A DNA stretch of 64,000 nt from Phycisphaerales bacterium (lineage in GTDB: Bacteria; Planctomycetota; Phycisphaerae; Phycisphaerales; UBA1924), in assembly GCA_013360675.1 (NCBI GenBank), contig JABWBB010000006.1, positions 17,949-81,948 of the forward strand. The letters are read 5' to 3'. The notes under the pieces were generated by a model. The model was not told the origin of the DNA, did not search any database, and was given only the letters and a program-made list of their open reading frames with translations. A program made the position numbers and the translations under genes. Below, in pieces: positions 11,288 to 20,866 of this stretch (positions are counted from its first letter, which is position 1; each line of letters begins with the position of its first letter).

Positions 11288-13606
11288 ATGCATGCATTGA
11301 TTGGTTGCGCCTGTGCGCTCATCACGGTCCAGCCCGGCGATCTGCCGCTGGTCCGCGTGAACGCCGACAACACGCGTATCGAGACCTCCTGCGTGGTCGT
11401 ATGCGACCCGGCCCTGGTCATCGAAGACACCGACAACAACGGAGTGCTCCATGTCGTCGCGGACGGCGTGGTGGTGCGATTCTCCTCGGGTTCAGCGCTG
11501 CGCGGGGCGGCACCGGGCACGGCGTGGGACACACTCGCGGGCATCGGCATACGCGTCGAGGGCGTCAAGGATGTGCGCATCGAGGGGGCGATTGTCCACG
11601 GCTATCGCAACGCCTTGGTGGCGACGCACGCCGACGGGCTGTTTGTCGCGGGGGGCGACTTCTCCGACAACTTCCGCCAGCGGCTGCGCTCCACCCCCGC
11701 GGGGGAGGACAGCGCCGACTGGCTCTATCCGCATCGCAACGACGTGGTGAAATGGCGCGACCAATACGGCGGGGCGGTCTGCGTGGAATCCTCCGATCGC
11801 GTCAGAATCCACGACATTCGTGTGCGGCGCGGGCAGAACGGGATCATCCTCGATCAAGTGAACAACTCGAGCATCTACGACAACGATTGCTCGTTTTTGT
11901 CGGGGTGGGGGTTGGCGATGTGGCGCTCGTCGCGCAATATCGTCAACCGCAACGCCTTTGATTTCTGCGTGCGCGGGCACATCGAGGGCGTCTATAACCG
12001 CGGGCAGGATTCGGCGGGGATCCTCGTCTTCGAGCAGTGCTCGGACAACGTCTTCGCCAAGAACTCATGCACGCACGGCGGGGACGGCTTCTTCGGCTTC
12101 GCCGGCAAGGAGGCCATCGGCGAGCCCTGGCTCGACGCCGAGCGGGCAAGGCTGCGCCAGGAACTGGGACAGCGCGACGTAGACGACGCGATCCGCGTGC
12201 CCGACGAGATCGCACGCCGCCACGCCCCGCTCGGATGCAACAACAACCTGCTCATCCATAATGATTTTTCCTATGCCGCCGCGCACGGCATCGAGATGAC
12301 GTTCTCGCGCGGGAACCGCTTCATGGACAACCGCGTCGTCGAGAACGCCATCTGCGGCGTGTGGGGCGGGTATTCCTCCGACACGCTGATCTCGGGCAAC
12401 CGCTTCGAGCGCAACGGGGGCATGGCGTATGGGCTCGAACGCGGGGCGATCAACATCGAGCATGGGTCGGGCAACGTCATCACCGGCAACACGTTCATCG
12501 ATAACCGCTGCGGCGTGCACCTTTGGTGGGATCGCGACGCGGGGCTGAACCTGCTGCCGGGCGTGGTGGCCAACCATCGCGGCGTGACCGGCAACGTGAT
12601 CGCCGGCAACCGAATGTCGATTAGTGCAGGCGCGATCTTCGCGGGCCTGCGCGACGGGGAGACCCTGCCGCTGGTGCACCTGCGCGACGCGGGCAGCGGG
12701 CGTGTGACGGGCACGGTCTTCGCCGCGAACACGGTCGAGCTGACATCGCCGCGCGGCGTCGAGATCCTGGCGGGCGAAGGGATCGAAGTGATCCGCGAGG
12801 GTGTGGTTCCCGCGTTGGAGTCCCCCGCGTATGACGACTCGGGCTTGAAGGAGCCGGTGGGGGCGCGGGCGCGATTGCGCGGGCGCGACAAGATCATCAT
12901 GGGTGAGTGGGGGCCATGGGATCACGATTCGGTGATGGTGCGGGCGAAGGAACGAAAGGCGTCGACGCACACGTACGAGGTCTTCGGCGCGGCACAGGTG
13001 ACCCCTTCGATCACACGGGGGGATGTCGTCGTGACCCAAGAGCCCGGCGCCGATCGCGTCCTTATCCATATCGCGGCCGAGCCGGGCGTGCATGCCTACC
13101 GCGTGCCGCTGCAGATCGATGACATCGAGCACGTGCTCGAGGGGACGATCATCGGCGCGACGTGGCGGGTGAAGACCTTTGCGTGGACCAACGCGACAGA
13201 CCCGCGAGAGAACCTCGCGGCGTGGCGGGCGCTGGCCGAAGAGCCGCACGCCGTGCATTCGCAAGTCGACGCGCTGCGGTTCCCATTTGGGATGCGTGGG
13301 CCACGCGACCTGGCCTGGAATGATGATGTGCGCACCCGCGGGCCGGGCCCCGACCGCTTCGGGGTTCTCGCCGCGACGACGCTGCACCTGCCCCGCGGGC
13401 GGTGGCGCTTCACCACGCTTTCAGACGACGGCGTGCGCGTGCTCGTCAACGAGAAACCCATCATCGAGAACTGGACATGGCACGGGCCCACGCGCGATTC
13501 GGCGGTCTTTGAGCAGCCATGCGATGAAGCCGTGCGCATCGTCGTCGAGCACTTCGAGATCGATGGCTACAGCGTGCTCGAACTCGACATTGAGCCCGCG
13601 GATTGA
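11288..13606 (+). CDS. Large right-handed beta-helix protein with C-terminal PA14-like domain
   Basis: A 772-residue protein. Residues about 80-490 contain many short repeats built around N/G-rich turns (for example GQNGIILDQVNNSSIYDNDCSF, GNRFMDNRVVENAICGV, GNVITGNTFIDNRCGVHL), the hallmark of parallel beta-helix proteins related to NosD and pectate-lyase-like folds. Residues about 690-770 look like a PA14-type carbohydrate-binding domain (HLPRGRWRFTTLSDDGVRVLVN, then the strand LELDIEPAD at the end). The first 15 residues are hydrophobic with two cysteines and may be a short export signal. It is likely an extracellular or periplasmic polysaccharide-acting protein; the substrate is unknown. 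Confidence 0.75.
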   Translation: MHALIGCACALITVQPGDLPLVRVNADNTRIETSCVVVCDPALVIEDTDNNGVLHVVADGVVVRFSSGSALRGAAPGTAWDTLAGIGIRVEGVKDVRIEGAIVHGYRNALVATHADGLFVAGGDFSDNFRQRLRSTPAGEDSADWLYPHRNDVVKWRDQYGGAVCVESSDRVRIHDIRVRRGQNGIILDQVNNSSIYDNDCSFLSGWGLAMWRSSRNIVNRNAFDFCVRGHIEGVYNRGQDSAGILVFEQCSDNVFAKNSCTHGGDGFFGFAGKEAIGEPWLDAERARLRQELGQRDVDDAIRVPDEIARRHAPLGCNNNLLIHNDFSYAAAHGIEMTFSRGNRFMDNRVVENAICGVWGGYSSDTLISGNRFERNGGMAYGLERGAINIEHGSGNVITGNTFIDNRCGVHLWWDRDAGLNLLPGVVANHRGVTGNVIAGNRMSISAGAIFAGLRDGETLPLVHLRDAGSGRVTGTVFAANTVELTSPRGVEILAGEGIEVIREGVVPALESPAYDDSGLKEPVGARARLRGRDKIIMGEWGPWDHDSVMVRAKERKASTHTYEVFGAAQVTPSITRGDVVVTQEPGADRVLIHIAAEPGVHAYRVPLQIDDIEHVLEGTIIGATWRVKTFAWTNATDPRENLAAWRALAEEPHAVHSQVDALRFPFGMRGPRDLAWNDDVRTRGPGPDRFGVLAATTLHLPRGRWRFTTLSDDGVRVLVNEKPIIENWTWHGPTRDSAVFEQPCDEAVRIVVEHFEIDGYSVLELDIEPAD

Positions 13607-13609
13607 TCG

Positions 13610-14494
13610 CTACGGCAGGTAATACTCCGTGAGCGACACGCCCCGGTGCGAGAAGGGGCGGCTGCGATAGGGCGAGACCTCACGGAAGTTCCGCGGGGGC
13701 TCGTCGTAACTGTCGAGATAGAACTTGATCATCGACGAATCGGCGCGGACCCATGCGCCATGCCCATCGGCGAACGAGGCGTTGTAGCCCGCTGTCGCGT
13801 GGTTGTTCCAGGCGTCGGGCCAGTTGTTGATGCCGTCGGCGCGTCCGCGCGTGGGGGCGATGATCGATTCGTCGTTGTCGTTGTCGATGAAGAGAAAGAC
13901 GCGGTCGGGGAACTGGACGCTCCGCGCGGTCTTGAGCAGGTTGCGCGTGGGCGGGCCGAAGATGTCGGGGACATCCTGCTGCCGCCAGCCGAGTTGATCG
14001 CCCACGCTCGACACGCCAAAGATGACCGTGCCGTCGGGGTACTTGCCCGCGCCGAACCACCCGCGGACCTCGTAACTGTGCCCGCCGCTGTCGTCGGCGC
14101 GGTCGCGGGCGGCCCAGAAGGTGTCATCAACAAAGTCGCGCCCGTAGGTGGTGAAGATGTCCGGGCCATAGACATCGCTGGCCAGGACATCGGGTCGGAT
14201 GCGGTTGCGCGTCGAAGGGCAGAGGGCCACGTTGTAGTCGTTGATGTAGTCGGGAAAGAACCAGCCGATGTTGTCCTCCCAGTCGAACAGCGTGGGGATG
14301 AAGTAGCCCTGGCGGTTCTCGTTGGAATACGCCATGGCCGCGATGCTCAACTGACGGACGTTGGACGAGCAGCGGATCCGCCGCCCCGTCTCGCGGGCCG
14401 AGCCCAGCGCGGGCAGCAGCAGCCCGATCAGCAGTGCGATGACGGCGATCACCACCAGCAGTTCGATCAGCGTGAATCCCCTCGGCGTCCGCAT
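13610..14494 (-). CDS. DUF1559-like prepilin-type N-terminal protein
   Basis: A 294-residue protein that starts with a type IV prepilin/pseudopilin signal ([20 protein letters not shown]). Prepilin peptidase should cleave after the Gly, leaving the Phe-Thr-Leu-Ile-Glu N-terminus. The C-terminal part ends in the H-x-G segment typical of planctomycete DUF1559-type proteins ([15 protein letters not shown]). These proteins occur in large numbers in planctomycetes and are thought to be surface or secretion components. I chose the ATG that puts the leader at the N-terminus. It converges tightly (3 bp) with the beta-helix gene. Confidence 0.85.
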   Translation of the reverse strand: MRTPRGFTLIELLVVIAVIALLIGLLLPALGSARETGRRIRCSSNVRQLSIAAMAYSNENRQGYFIPTLFDWEDNIGWFFPDYINDYNVALCPSTRNRIRPDVLASDVYGPDIFTTYGRDFVDDTFWAARDRADDSGGHSYEVRGWFGAGKYPDGTVIFGVSSVGDQLGWRQQDVPDIFGPPTRNLLKTARSVQFPDRVFLFIDNDNDESIIAPTRGRADGINNWPDAWNNHATAGYNASFADGHGAWVRADSSMIKFYLDSYDEPPRNFREVSPYRSRPFSHRGVSLTEYYLP

Positions 14495-14573
14495 GCCCCC
14501 AGCATACCACGCGTTGGGCTTGCCTCCGGATCGAATCCAGATAGGCTGGTGGGGCTTCAACCCGGAGGGATCC

Positions 14574-16340
14574 ATGCGCCTTGTTTCTGCCGCCGCCCTG
14601 CTCGTGCTCGCCCACGCCGCTCAGGCTCAGCCAGGTCTCACCATCAATATGGCGGGGTCTTCGATCCCTTCCTCGGGCACGACCGCGCCCGACATCGTCC
14701 GATCGAGCGCCCCGGGGACGATCTCCGCGGCGTCGGGGTACCGCTTCACCTTCAACCCCACCGTGCAGCCCACGGGGTTCCTGGGTATCGCGGTGCTTGG
14801 CTCGGCTCCGCGTCCACTGGGCGACATCTTCAACACGCTCAATCCCGGGCAATATCGCCTGGTCTACGGCGCGGTGCGCAACCCAACCGCCACCCACCCG
14901 ATCACGGTCTATCGCCAGAACGTGAATGGCACCTTCTCGGGCATCGCCATCGGCATGGACATTTCCGTCGACATCCTCGGCGACAACACCGGCACCGGCG
15001 CCATCCGCAACATCGTCAAGCCCGTCTTCTTCGGGCTCAACGTCACCAGCGGCGGGGCCACCATCAACACCGACAACGCATTGCCGTCCCTCGTCCGCAG
15101 TGAGTGGTCCATGAACGCCGGGCTCATGTCGGTGCGAGAAAGCGGCCAGGCCCCCGCCTCGGGGCCCTCGATGATCCGTTATCTTGACGACCCTGCCTTC
15201 GGCACCATCCTCGGTGGCCCCGGGCAAGAAACCACGCCGAACCCCTCCACACCCACGGGCGTGACGCAGGCCCAGTCGGCCTTTGGTTCGTGCGCGTCGT
15301 TCGGGCTGCCGCTGGTCTGCGGCGTGAACGACACGGTCTATCGCACCAGCCCACCGCGCAACCTCTCCGACCCGGGCAACCGCAATCTGTCGCGCGGGCT
15401 TGGGCTCGCGCTCTGGCCCAACACCCGCGATACATGGCCCGACGACAAGATCGGGCACTGGACGCTGGTGCTCGACATGCTCATCCCCGCTACCTCGTGG
15501 GCGAGCGAATACCCCGTCGCGATCTTCGAGGACAACCACAACAACGACAGTTCCGCCGATGCCTTCGTGCGCAAGGTGGGGGCCCAGGGCACTATCGGCG
15601 CGGGCACGCCCTTTGATCAATACCTCGCCACGCCCCTGCTCGCACCTGACCGCTGGATGCGCGTCGCGTTCGTGAGCGACGGCTACCGCGCCGGCACCGG
15701 GCGGGTCTACATCGACGGACAGCTGATCGGCGCGACCGCCGGCGACTGGATCTACAACTCGACCAAGCAAGGCGACCCGCGCTGGGGCGACACCAGCACC
15801 GCCAACCCGCTGGGCACGCCCGTCGCCCCCGCCACGTGGCAGGCCTGGGGCCAGTTCCCCTCGCCCTGGGCCTATTCGGGCACGAGCGTCAACGCCCCCA
15901 TGGCTTCGACGCTCTGTCTCTTCTCCGACCTGCAGGGGCGGGGCGAATCGGTGTACATCGCCAATATCGGTTTCGCCGACGACGCGTTGAGCCCGGCGGA
16001 AATCGCCGCGCTGGGCGGCGCGAGCGCCCAGGGCATCTGGTACCCCCGCGCCCCGCTGGCCGATTGCAACGCCAATGGCATCGACGACGCCTGCGACATC
16101 GCCCGCGGCACCAGCCTCGACGCCAACAACGACGGCATCCCCGACGAGTGCGGGCCCGCTTGCGCCGCCTGCCCGGGCGACTACAACGCCTCGGGCGGCG
16201 TTCCCGACGACGCCGACGTGGCGTCATTCTTCAACGACTGGAGCGACGGCGCCCCGTGCGCAGACGTCAACCAGAGCGGGGGTGTCCCTGATGACGCCGA
16301 CGTGGGCGCGTTCTTCGAATCGTGGAACGGTGGGTGCTAG
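14574..16340 (+). CDS. Secreted LamG-like protein with C-terminal dockerin-like repeats
   Basis: A 588-residue protein with a Sec signal peptide ([20 protein letters not shown]), preceded by a strong GGAGGG ribosome binding site. The middle part (about 270-490) looks like a concanavalin/LamG beta-sandwich ([12 protein letters not shown].., [43 protein letters not shown]). The end carries [13 protein letters not shown] and [11 protein letters not shown] calcium-loop repeats, then two GGVPDDADV repeats with spaced Cys and Asp residues. These tail repeats are typical of Phycisphaerae secreted proteins and probably mediate attachment. The ligand is unknown. Confidence 0.8.
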   Translation: MRLVSAAALLVLAHAAQAQPGLTINMAGSSIPSSGTTAPDIVRSSAPGTISAASGYRFTFNPTVQPTGFLGIAVLGSAPRPLGDIFNTLNPGQYRLVYGAVRNPTATHPITVYRQNVNGTFSGIAIGMDISVDILGDNTGTGAIRNIVKPVFFGLNVTSGGATINTDNALPSLVRSEWSMNAGLMSVRESGQAPASGPSMIRYLDDPAFGTILGGPGQETTPNPSTPTGVTQAQSAFGSCASFGLPLVCGVNDTVYRTSPPRNLSDPGNRNLSRGLGLALWPNTRDTWPDDKIGHWTLVLDMLIPATSWASEYPVAIFEDNHNNDSSADAFVRKVGAQGTIGAGTPFDQYLATPLLAPDRWMRVAFVSDGYRAGTGRVYIDGQLIGATAGDWIYNSTKQGDPRWGDTSTANPLGTPVAPATWQAWGQFPSPWAYSGTSVNAPMASTLCLFSDLQGRGESVYIANIGFADDALSPAEIAALGGASAQGIWYPRAPLADCNANGIDDACDIARGTSLDANNDGIPDECGPACAACPGDYNASGGVPDDADVASFFNDWSDGAPCADVNQSGGVPDDADVGAFFESWNGGC

Positions 16341-16614
16341 TGATTTCGCCGCGCGTGCGGCACCAGGTGCAAGCCGCCAGAGCGTGAGCAAGACTTACGG
16401 GCAGCAGCTAATCGTAGAGAGCCCTTCCTGACGGTCGGGCTGCATGTCAAGAGCATGCTCGAGCTTGGGCACCACGACACGCGGGTGACCCGCCGCTCTT
16501 TGACATCGGAATGGGTGGCTCAGGCGTTCCACCTGAGCATGCGTGATGCTCACGAAGACACCACGCGCCGCGGTGACGCGGCGGATGGTGGCATCCAGCC
16601 CTCTGCTCGCGGAG
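16341..16614. other. Non-coding stretch with a hairpin
   Basis: No convincing gene is seen. A perfect 7-bp hairpin (GCTCAGG at 16518-16524 and CCTGAGC at 16532-16538, loop of 7) is present but is not followed by a T-tract. The stretch lies between two convergent genes, so the hairpin may help end transcription. Confidence 0.35.
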
Positions 16615-19600
16615 CTACTTCCGCCGGTTTGCCGGCACCGACAGGTCAGGCCCTTTGGGCGGCGGCGGCACCTCGACCGGCTCGGCGGCGATGCGCTGCC
16701 GCAGGTACTCGACCGCGGCGTTAAGTTGCGTATCTTCGCCCTTGAAGGTCGCGTGGGGCTCGTTGTCGACCACGATGTCGGGGTCGACGCCGTGCCCCTC
16801 GATCAGCCAGACGCCCTCGGGCCCGTAGACGCCATATTCGGCGGCGGTGGCGATCCCGCCGTCGACGAGGAAGTTGCTCGACGACAGCCAGATCTCGCCG
16901 CCCCAGGTGCGGGTGCCGATGACCTTGCCGATGCCAAGGCGCTTGATCCCTTCGGCGAAGGCCTCGCCGTCGCTGGCGGTGCGTTCGTTGCACAGCACGA
17001 CGACATGCCCGCGGAAGGCGTACTGCATGTTCCAGTAGGGCTGTCCCGCGCGACCCTGCCAGAAGAACCACGAGCGGCGCAGCAGGCGAGAGAGGATCCA
17101 ACTGTCGATGTTGCCGCCGCGGTTGTGGCGCACGTCGATGATGAGGCCCTTGCGGTTGAAGACGGGGTAGAACCCGCGTGCGAACTCGTTGAAGTTGTCG
17201 CCGCCCATCGCCCGCAGATGGACATAACCGATCTCGCCCTGGCCCATCTCTTCCACGCGCATGCGGCGTGTGTGCTGCCACTCGTGATAGCGCAGGTCAC
17301 CCTCGGCCTCGCTCGTGATGGGCGTGACGATGACCAGGCGCGTCGCCCCGTCCTCGATGGCTTCTCCCTTGGGGCGCACCTTGAGCAGCACCTGGCGGTT
17401 CGCCTGGTTGCGCAGCAGCACCGCGGGGTCGGCGACGCGTAGCGGGCTGATCCCGTTGATCTCGAGGATCACATCCCCCTCGTGCACATCCACGCCGGGC
17501 TTGCGCAGCGGCGAGGCCCGCCCGGGTTCGTCCGGGTCGTTGGCGTAGATCCGCTCGACGCGGGCCCCTCCCGCGGCTTCGTCCTTGACCAGCAGCGCGC
17601 CCAGCGACGCCACGCGGATGTTCTCGTCCCCGCTGCGCAGGTCGCCGCCACTCACGAAGTGATGCAGCGCCGAGATTTCGCCCACCATCTGCGAGATGAG
17701 GTCGGACAGTTCCGCGCGGCTTGATACACGATCGACCAGCGGGAGGTAGCGCTCGCGCATGGCGGGCCAGTCCACGCCGTGCATCCCCTTGTCGTAGAAA
17801 TAGTCACGCATCAGGCGCCATGATTCGACGAACATCTGGCGCCATTCCTCGCGCGGGCGGATGGGGAACATCCAGCCCGAGAGATCAACCTGCGCCTTGT
17901 CGAGCGAGGCCGGGGCCGACGCCGCGGCGTCGATCACGTAGAACGCGTCGCGCTTGCGAAGCAGGATGGCCTTGCGATCGGCGGAGAGTTCATAGCCGCT
18001 GATCTCGCTCGCCAGCACCTTGGGCGAGGGCTCCTTGTTCGTGATCTCGAGCATCATCAGGTCGGTCTTGCCCTCGGTGCGCGAGAGGAAGAGCAAACGC
18101 TTTTCGGTGGCGGCGAGGGCGTTGTAGTTGCCGTTGCCCGCGGGGACTTCCTGAATGCGGGCGGAGAGCCCCATGAGATCGATCTCGACGGGGTCGGGCC
18201 CCTTCGCCTTGTCGTCCTTGGGCTTGTCGCTGGCGGCCTTGTCCTCTGGGGCCTTGGGGTCGGCAGGCTTGTCCTGGACAGGCGTTGTCTCCGCGGGGGG
18301 CGTCGCGGGTTCGACGGGTGTAGAAGGTGCAGCACCGACGGCGGCTTCCTTGGGCGGTTCCTTCCTCTTCTCGTCGTCCTTCTTCTTGTCGTCTTTCTTG
18401 GGCTGCAGTTCGTCGTCGGGGGCGAAGGGCGAACGCGTGCCCGTCTTGAGCGGGATCTGGTAGATGCGCGTCACCTTATCGAAGTAGGGCTCGGGGGCCA
18501 TCGCGCCCCAGGGCGAGGCCACCTTGGTGCTGATCGCCCGGTCCGAGAGCAGGTACAGCCACTTGCCATCGGCGCTCCACGCGGGCGCGTAACTCACATA
18601 GCGGTCGGTGGTCACGTCGGTGGTGACCTTGTCCTTCGTGTCGTAGAGACGCACGATCGAGTTCATGTTCGCCGCATCGGTGGCGTAGGCCAGCCAGCGG
18701 CTGTCGCTCGACCAGGCCAAATCGCGGAAGCCCGGATAGTCAAAGACTCCCTCGCCGATCGGCGTGTGCTCGCGGGTTCGCAGGTCGTAGATGAAGAGGC
18801 GCAGGTCCTTGTCATGATGGGCGATCAGGTTCCCATCGGGCGAGGGAACGCCCTCCCAGCGAAGCACATCGGCCCCGGTGGTCAGTTGCGTGGGCGTGCC
18901 CACGCCGTTGGGCGGGAGCGTCCAGAACTCGACCTCGCCGGATTCATCCGAGAGCGTGAGGAGCGATTCACCATCGGGCATGAAGCGGGCGTCGCGGTAG
19001 CGCACGCCATCTCGCCGCGAGGCCTCGACAAGGCGGCCCTGCCCCCGGGGGGCGACGAAGACCTGCCCGCGCGCGGTGAGAACAACCCGGGAGCCATCGG
19101 GCGCGATGTGGGCGGCGGTGATATACGACGCGGGTTTCTCGACCCACTTCTCACGCATCTGGTCAAAGTCGCTGTCGAGCGTGATCTCAAGCCGCGTCTG
19201 TGTGGCGCGGGCGATGTCATAGACCCACAGGTCAGCGCCCAACTGGTAAACGATCCGCCCGTCGCCCAGCGATGGGGCGCGCACGTCGAGCAGTTCGTGC
19301 TCGCCCTCGTGACGCGTGTGCTGGGTCAGGCCGGTCCCGTCGGGGCGCATCGACCAGATCTCCATCGTACCGTCGCGATCGCTGACAAAGTAGAGCCGCC
19401 CCTTCCACCACATGGGCGTGGCGCTGGTGCCGGCGTAATCCTGCGTCAGCGGCGTTGAGGGGCCCGACGCGTTCCCCTGCGCATCGAGGGGCAACGTCCA
19501 CAACTGCTGGGCCGTTCCACCCTTGTACCGCTTGGTGTGGCTCCCCTGAAAGGCCAGGCGCGCAAAGTAGAGCGCCGTGCCCTCGTCGTCGAAGACGCCC

Positions 19601-20058
19601 TCGGCGGCCTGGGCCAGTTCGACAAGCCGCCTCGCGCCCGTCTTGGTGTCGATCAGGTCGAGTTGGGCGTTGGGCAGCGTCGAGTAACGCATCGTGCTCG
19701 CGATCACGCGATGGCCCTGCCACCCAACGACCGCCACGCGGCTGGAGTCATACGTCCAGCGTGTCGGCACTCCACCCGTCACGGGCATCGTGTAGACCTC
19801 GGTCGGCCCCTCGTACTGCGCCGTGAAGGCGATGGTGGCGCCGTCAGGCGACAGACGCGGCGTGCTCTCGTCGCCCGCGTGGGTTGTCAGGCGTGTGGCT
19901 ACTCCGCCGCGGGCCGAGACTTTCCACAGGTCCCCCTCGGCGACGAAGACGATCGTTTCGCCGTGGATCGTGGGCTGGCGGTAGTACCCCTTGGTACCCT
20001 GGCCATGGGCTGTGGCGGCGAGGCACCCGAACAGAACTAGACTGGTAATGATTCGCAT
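16615..20058 (-). CDS. Tricorn-type S41 serine protease
   Basis: A protein of 1147 residues with an N-terminal signal peptide (MRIITSLVLFGCLAATAHGQ), so it is exported. Residues about 25-560 hold the repeated beta-propeller blades of the tricorn family (for example STPRLSPDGATIAFTAQYEGPTEVY and SDSRWLAYATDAANM). A lysine- and proline-rich linker occupies about 550-640. The C-terminal half contains a PDZ domain (GVDVHEGDVILEINGISPLRV) and the S41 catalytic domain, with GLIIDVRHNRGGNIDSWIL and the nucleophile serine in ERTASDGEAFAEG. Tricorn proteases cut peptides into short pieces. This version is periplasmic or secreted, and family members of this kind are common in planctomycetes and Bacteroidota. 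Confidence 0.9.
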   Translation of the reverse strand: MRIITSLVLFGCLAATAHGQGTKGYYRQPTIHGETIVFVAEGDLWKVSARGGVATRLTTHAGDESTPRLSPDGATIAFTAQYEGPTEVYTMPVTGGVPTRWTYDSSRVAVVGWQGHRVIASTMRYSTLPNAQLDLIDTKTGARRLVELAQAAEGVFDDEGTALYFARLAFQGSHTKRYKGGTAQQLWTLPLDAQGNASGPSTPLTQDYAGTSATPMWWKGRLYFVSDRDGTMEIWSMRPDGTGLTQHTRHEGEHELLDVRAPSLGDGRIVYQLGADLWVYDIARATQTRLEITLDSDFDQMREKWVEKPASYITAAHIAPDGSRVVLTARGQVFVAPRGQGRLVEASRRDGVRYRDARFMPDGESLLTLSDESGEVEFWTLPPNGVGTPTQLTTGADVLRWEGVPSPDGNLIAHHDKDLRLFIYDLRTREHTPIGEGVFDYPGFRDLAWSSDSRWLAYATDAANMNSIVRLYDTKDKVTTDVTTDRYVSYAPAWSADGKWLYLLSDRAISTKVASPWGAMAPEPYFDKVTRIYQIPLKTGTRSPFAPDDELQPKKDDKKKDDEKRKEPPKEAAVGAAPSTPVEPATPPAETTPVQDKPADPKAPEDKAASDKPKDDKAKGPDPVEIDLMGLSARIQEVPAGNGNYNALAATEKRLLFLSRTEGKTDLMMLEITNKEPSPKVLASEISGYELSADRKAILLRKRDAFYVIDAAASAPASLDKAQVDLSGWMFPIRPREEWRQMFVESWRLMRDYFYDKGMHGVDWPAMRERYLPLVDRVSSRAELSDLISQMVGEISALHHFVSGGDLRSGDENIRVASLGALLVKDEAAGGARVERIYANDPDEPGRASPLRKPGVDVHEGDVILEINGISPLRVADPAVLLRNQANRQVLLKVRPKGEAIEDGATRLVIVTPITSEAEGDLRYHEWQHTRRMRVEEMGQGEIGYVHLRAMGGDNFNEFARGFYPVFNRKGLIIDVRHNRGGNIDSWILSRLLRRSWFFWQGRAGQPYWNMQYAFRGHVVVLCNERTASDGEAFAEGIKRLGIGKVIGTRTWGGEIWLSSSNFLVDGGIATAAEYGVYGPEGVWLIEGHGVDPDIVVDNEPHATFKGEDTQLNAAVEYLRQRIAAEPVEVPPPPKGPDLSVPANRRK

Positions 20059-20236
20059 GGCGAAAGCGTAGCAAAGGCCATCGCCCGAGGGTCAAAAGCG
20101 GGCGAGGGCCGCCCGTTGGGCAGCCCCCGTCCCGCCTCTCCCTTGTTCGTCCTGTGGAATAAACGCAACTCGGGGGAGTTGCTCACGGTCTGCCTTGCAA
20201 TTTGAGTCGTTACACTCGCTCTGCTCGGTGATCCCC

Positions 20237-20866
20237 ATGTCAACCCCGGACCTCGATCAACTCCTCTCCGCGGCCAAGGCCGGCGATCGTGCCGCCCTGA
20301 TCGATCTGCTCGAAGCCTTGGGACCGCAGGTGCGTGGTCGTCTGCTGCCCAAAATCAACGGGCACGTGCGCACGGCGCTGGATGTCGACGACCTGATGCA
20401 GGTGACCTATATCGAGGCGATCACGCGCCTGGATCGATTCCAGGATGGCGGCGCGAGCGGGTTTCTGGCGTGGCTGACGCGCCTGGCCGAAAACAACCTG
20501 ATCGATGCCGTCCGAGCGCTCGAAGCGGCCAAGCGCCCCAACCCGCACAAGCGAGTCGGCGTGAACCCGCGCGGCGACGAATCGGTGGTCGGACTCGTCG
20601 AAGTGCTGGGGCTGACAAGCGCGACGCCCAGCCGGGCGGCGGCGATGGGCGAGGGTGTGCGGGCGCTGCAGGCCGCGTTGATGACGCTGCCGCCCGACTA
20701 TGAGCGGGTGATCCGGATGTATGACCTCGAGTGCCGCCCGATCGAGGAGATCGTGCGTGAGTTGGGGCGGTCCGAGGGGGCGATCTACATGCTGCGTGCG
20801 CGTGCCCACGACCGGTTGCGTGAGCTCATGGGCTCGGCGGGTAAATACTTCTCCGCGCCGGGATGA
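20237..20866 (+). CDS. ECF-type RNA polymerase sigma factor
   Basis: A 209-residue sigma factor with region 2 (about 35-100: VDDLMQVTYIEAITRLDRFQ..GFLAWLTRLAENNLIDAVR) and region 4 (about 140-200: LPPDYERVIRMYDLECRPIEEIVRELGRSEGAIYMLRARAHDRLRELM). This layout is the planctomycete type that is often paired with a serine/threonine kinase gene. The kinase-like gene starts in an ATGA overlap with its stop. It probably recruits RNA polymerase to its own operon and to stress genes. I chose the ATG closest to region 2; an earlier in-frame ATG at 20195 would add 14 residues. Confidence 0.88.
   Translation: MSTPDLDQLLSAAKAGDRAALIDLLEALGPQVRGRLLPKINGHVRTALDVDDLMQVTYIEAITRLDRFQDGGASGFLAWLTRLAENNLIDAVRALEAAKRPNPHKRVGVNPRGDESVVGLVEVLGLTSATPSRAAAMGEGVRALQAALMTLPPDYERVIRMYDLECRPIEEIVRELGRSEGAIYMLRARAHDRLRELMGSAGKYFSAPG

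Noticed and set aside
16518..16538. Hairpin after the dockerin-like gene as a factor-independent terminator
   Set aside because: The stem is only 7 bp and has no T-run on either side; left as a note in the intergenic entry.
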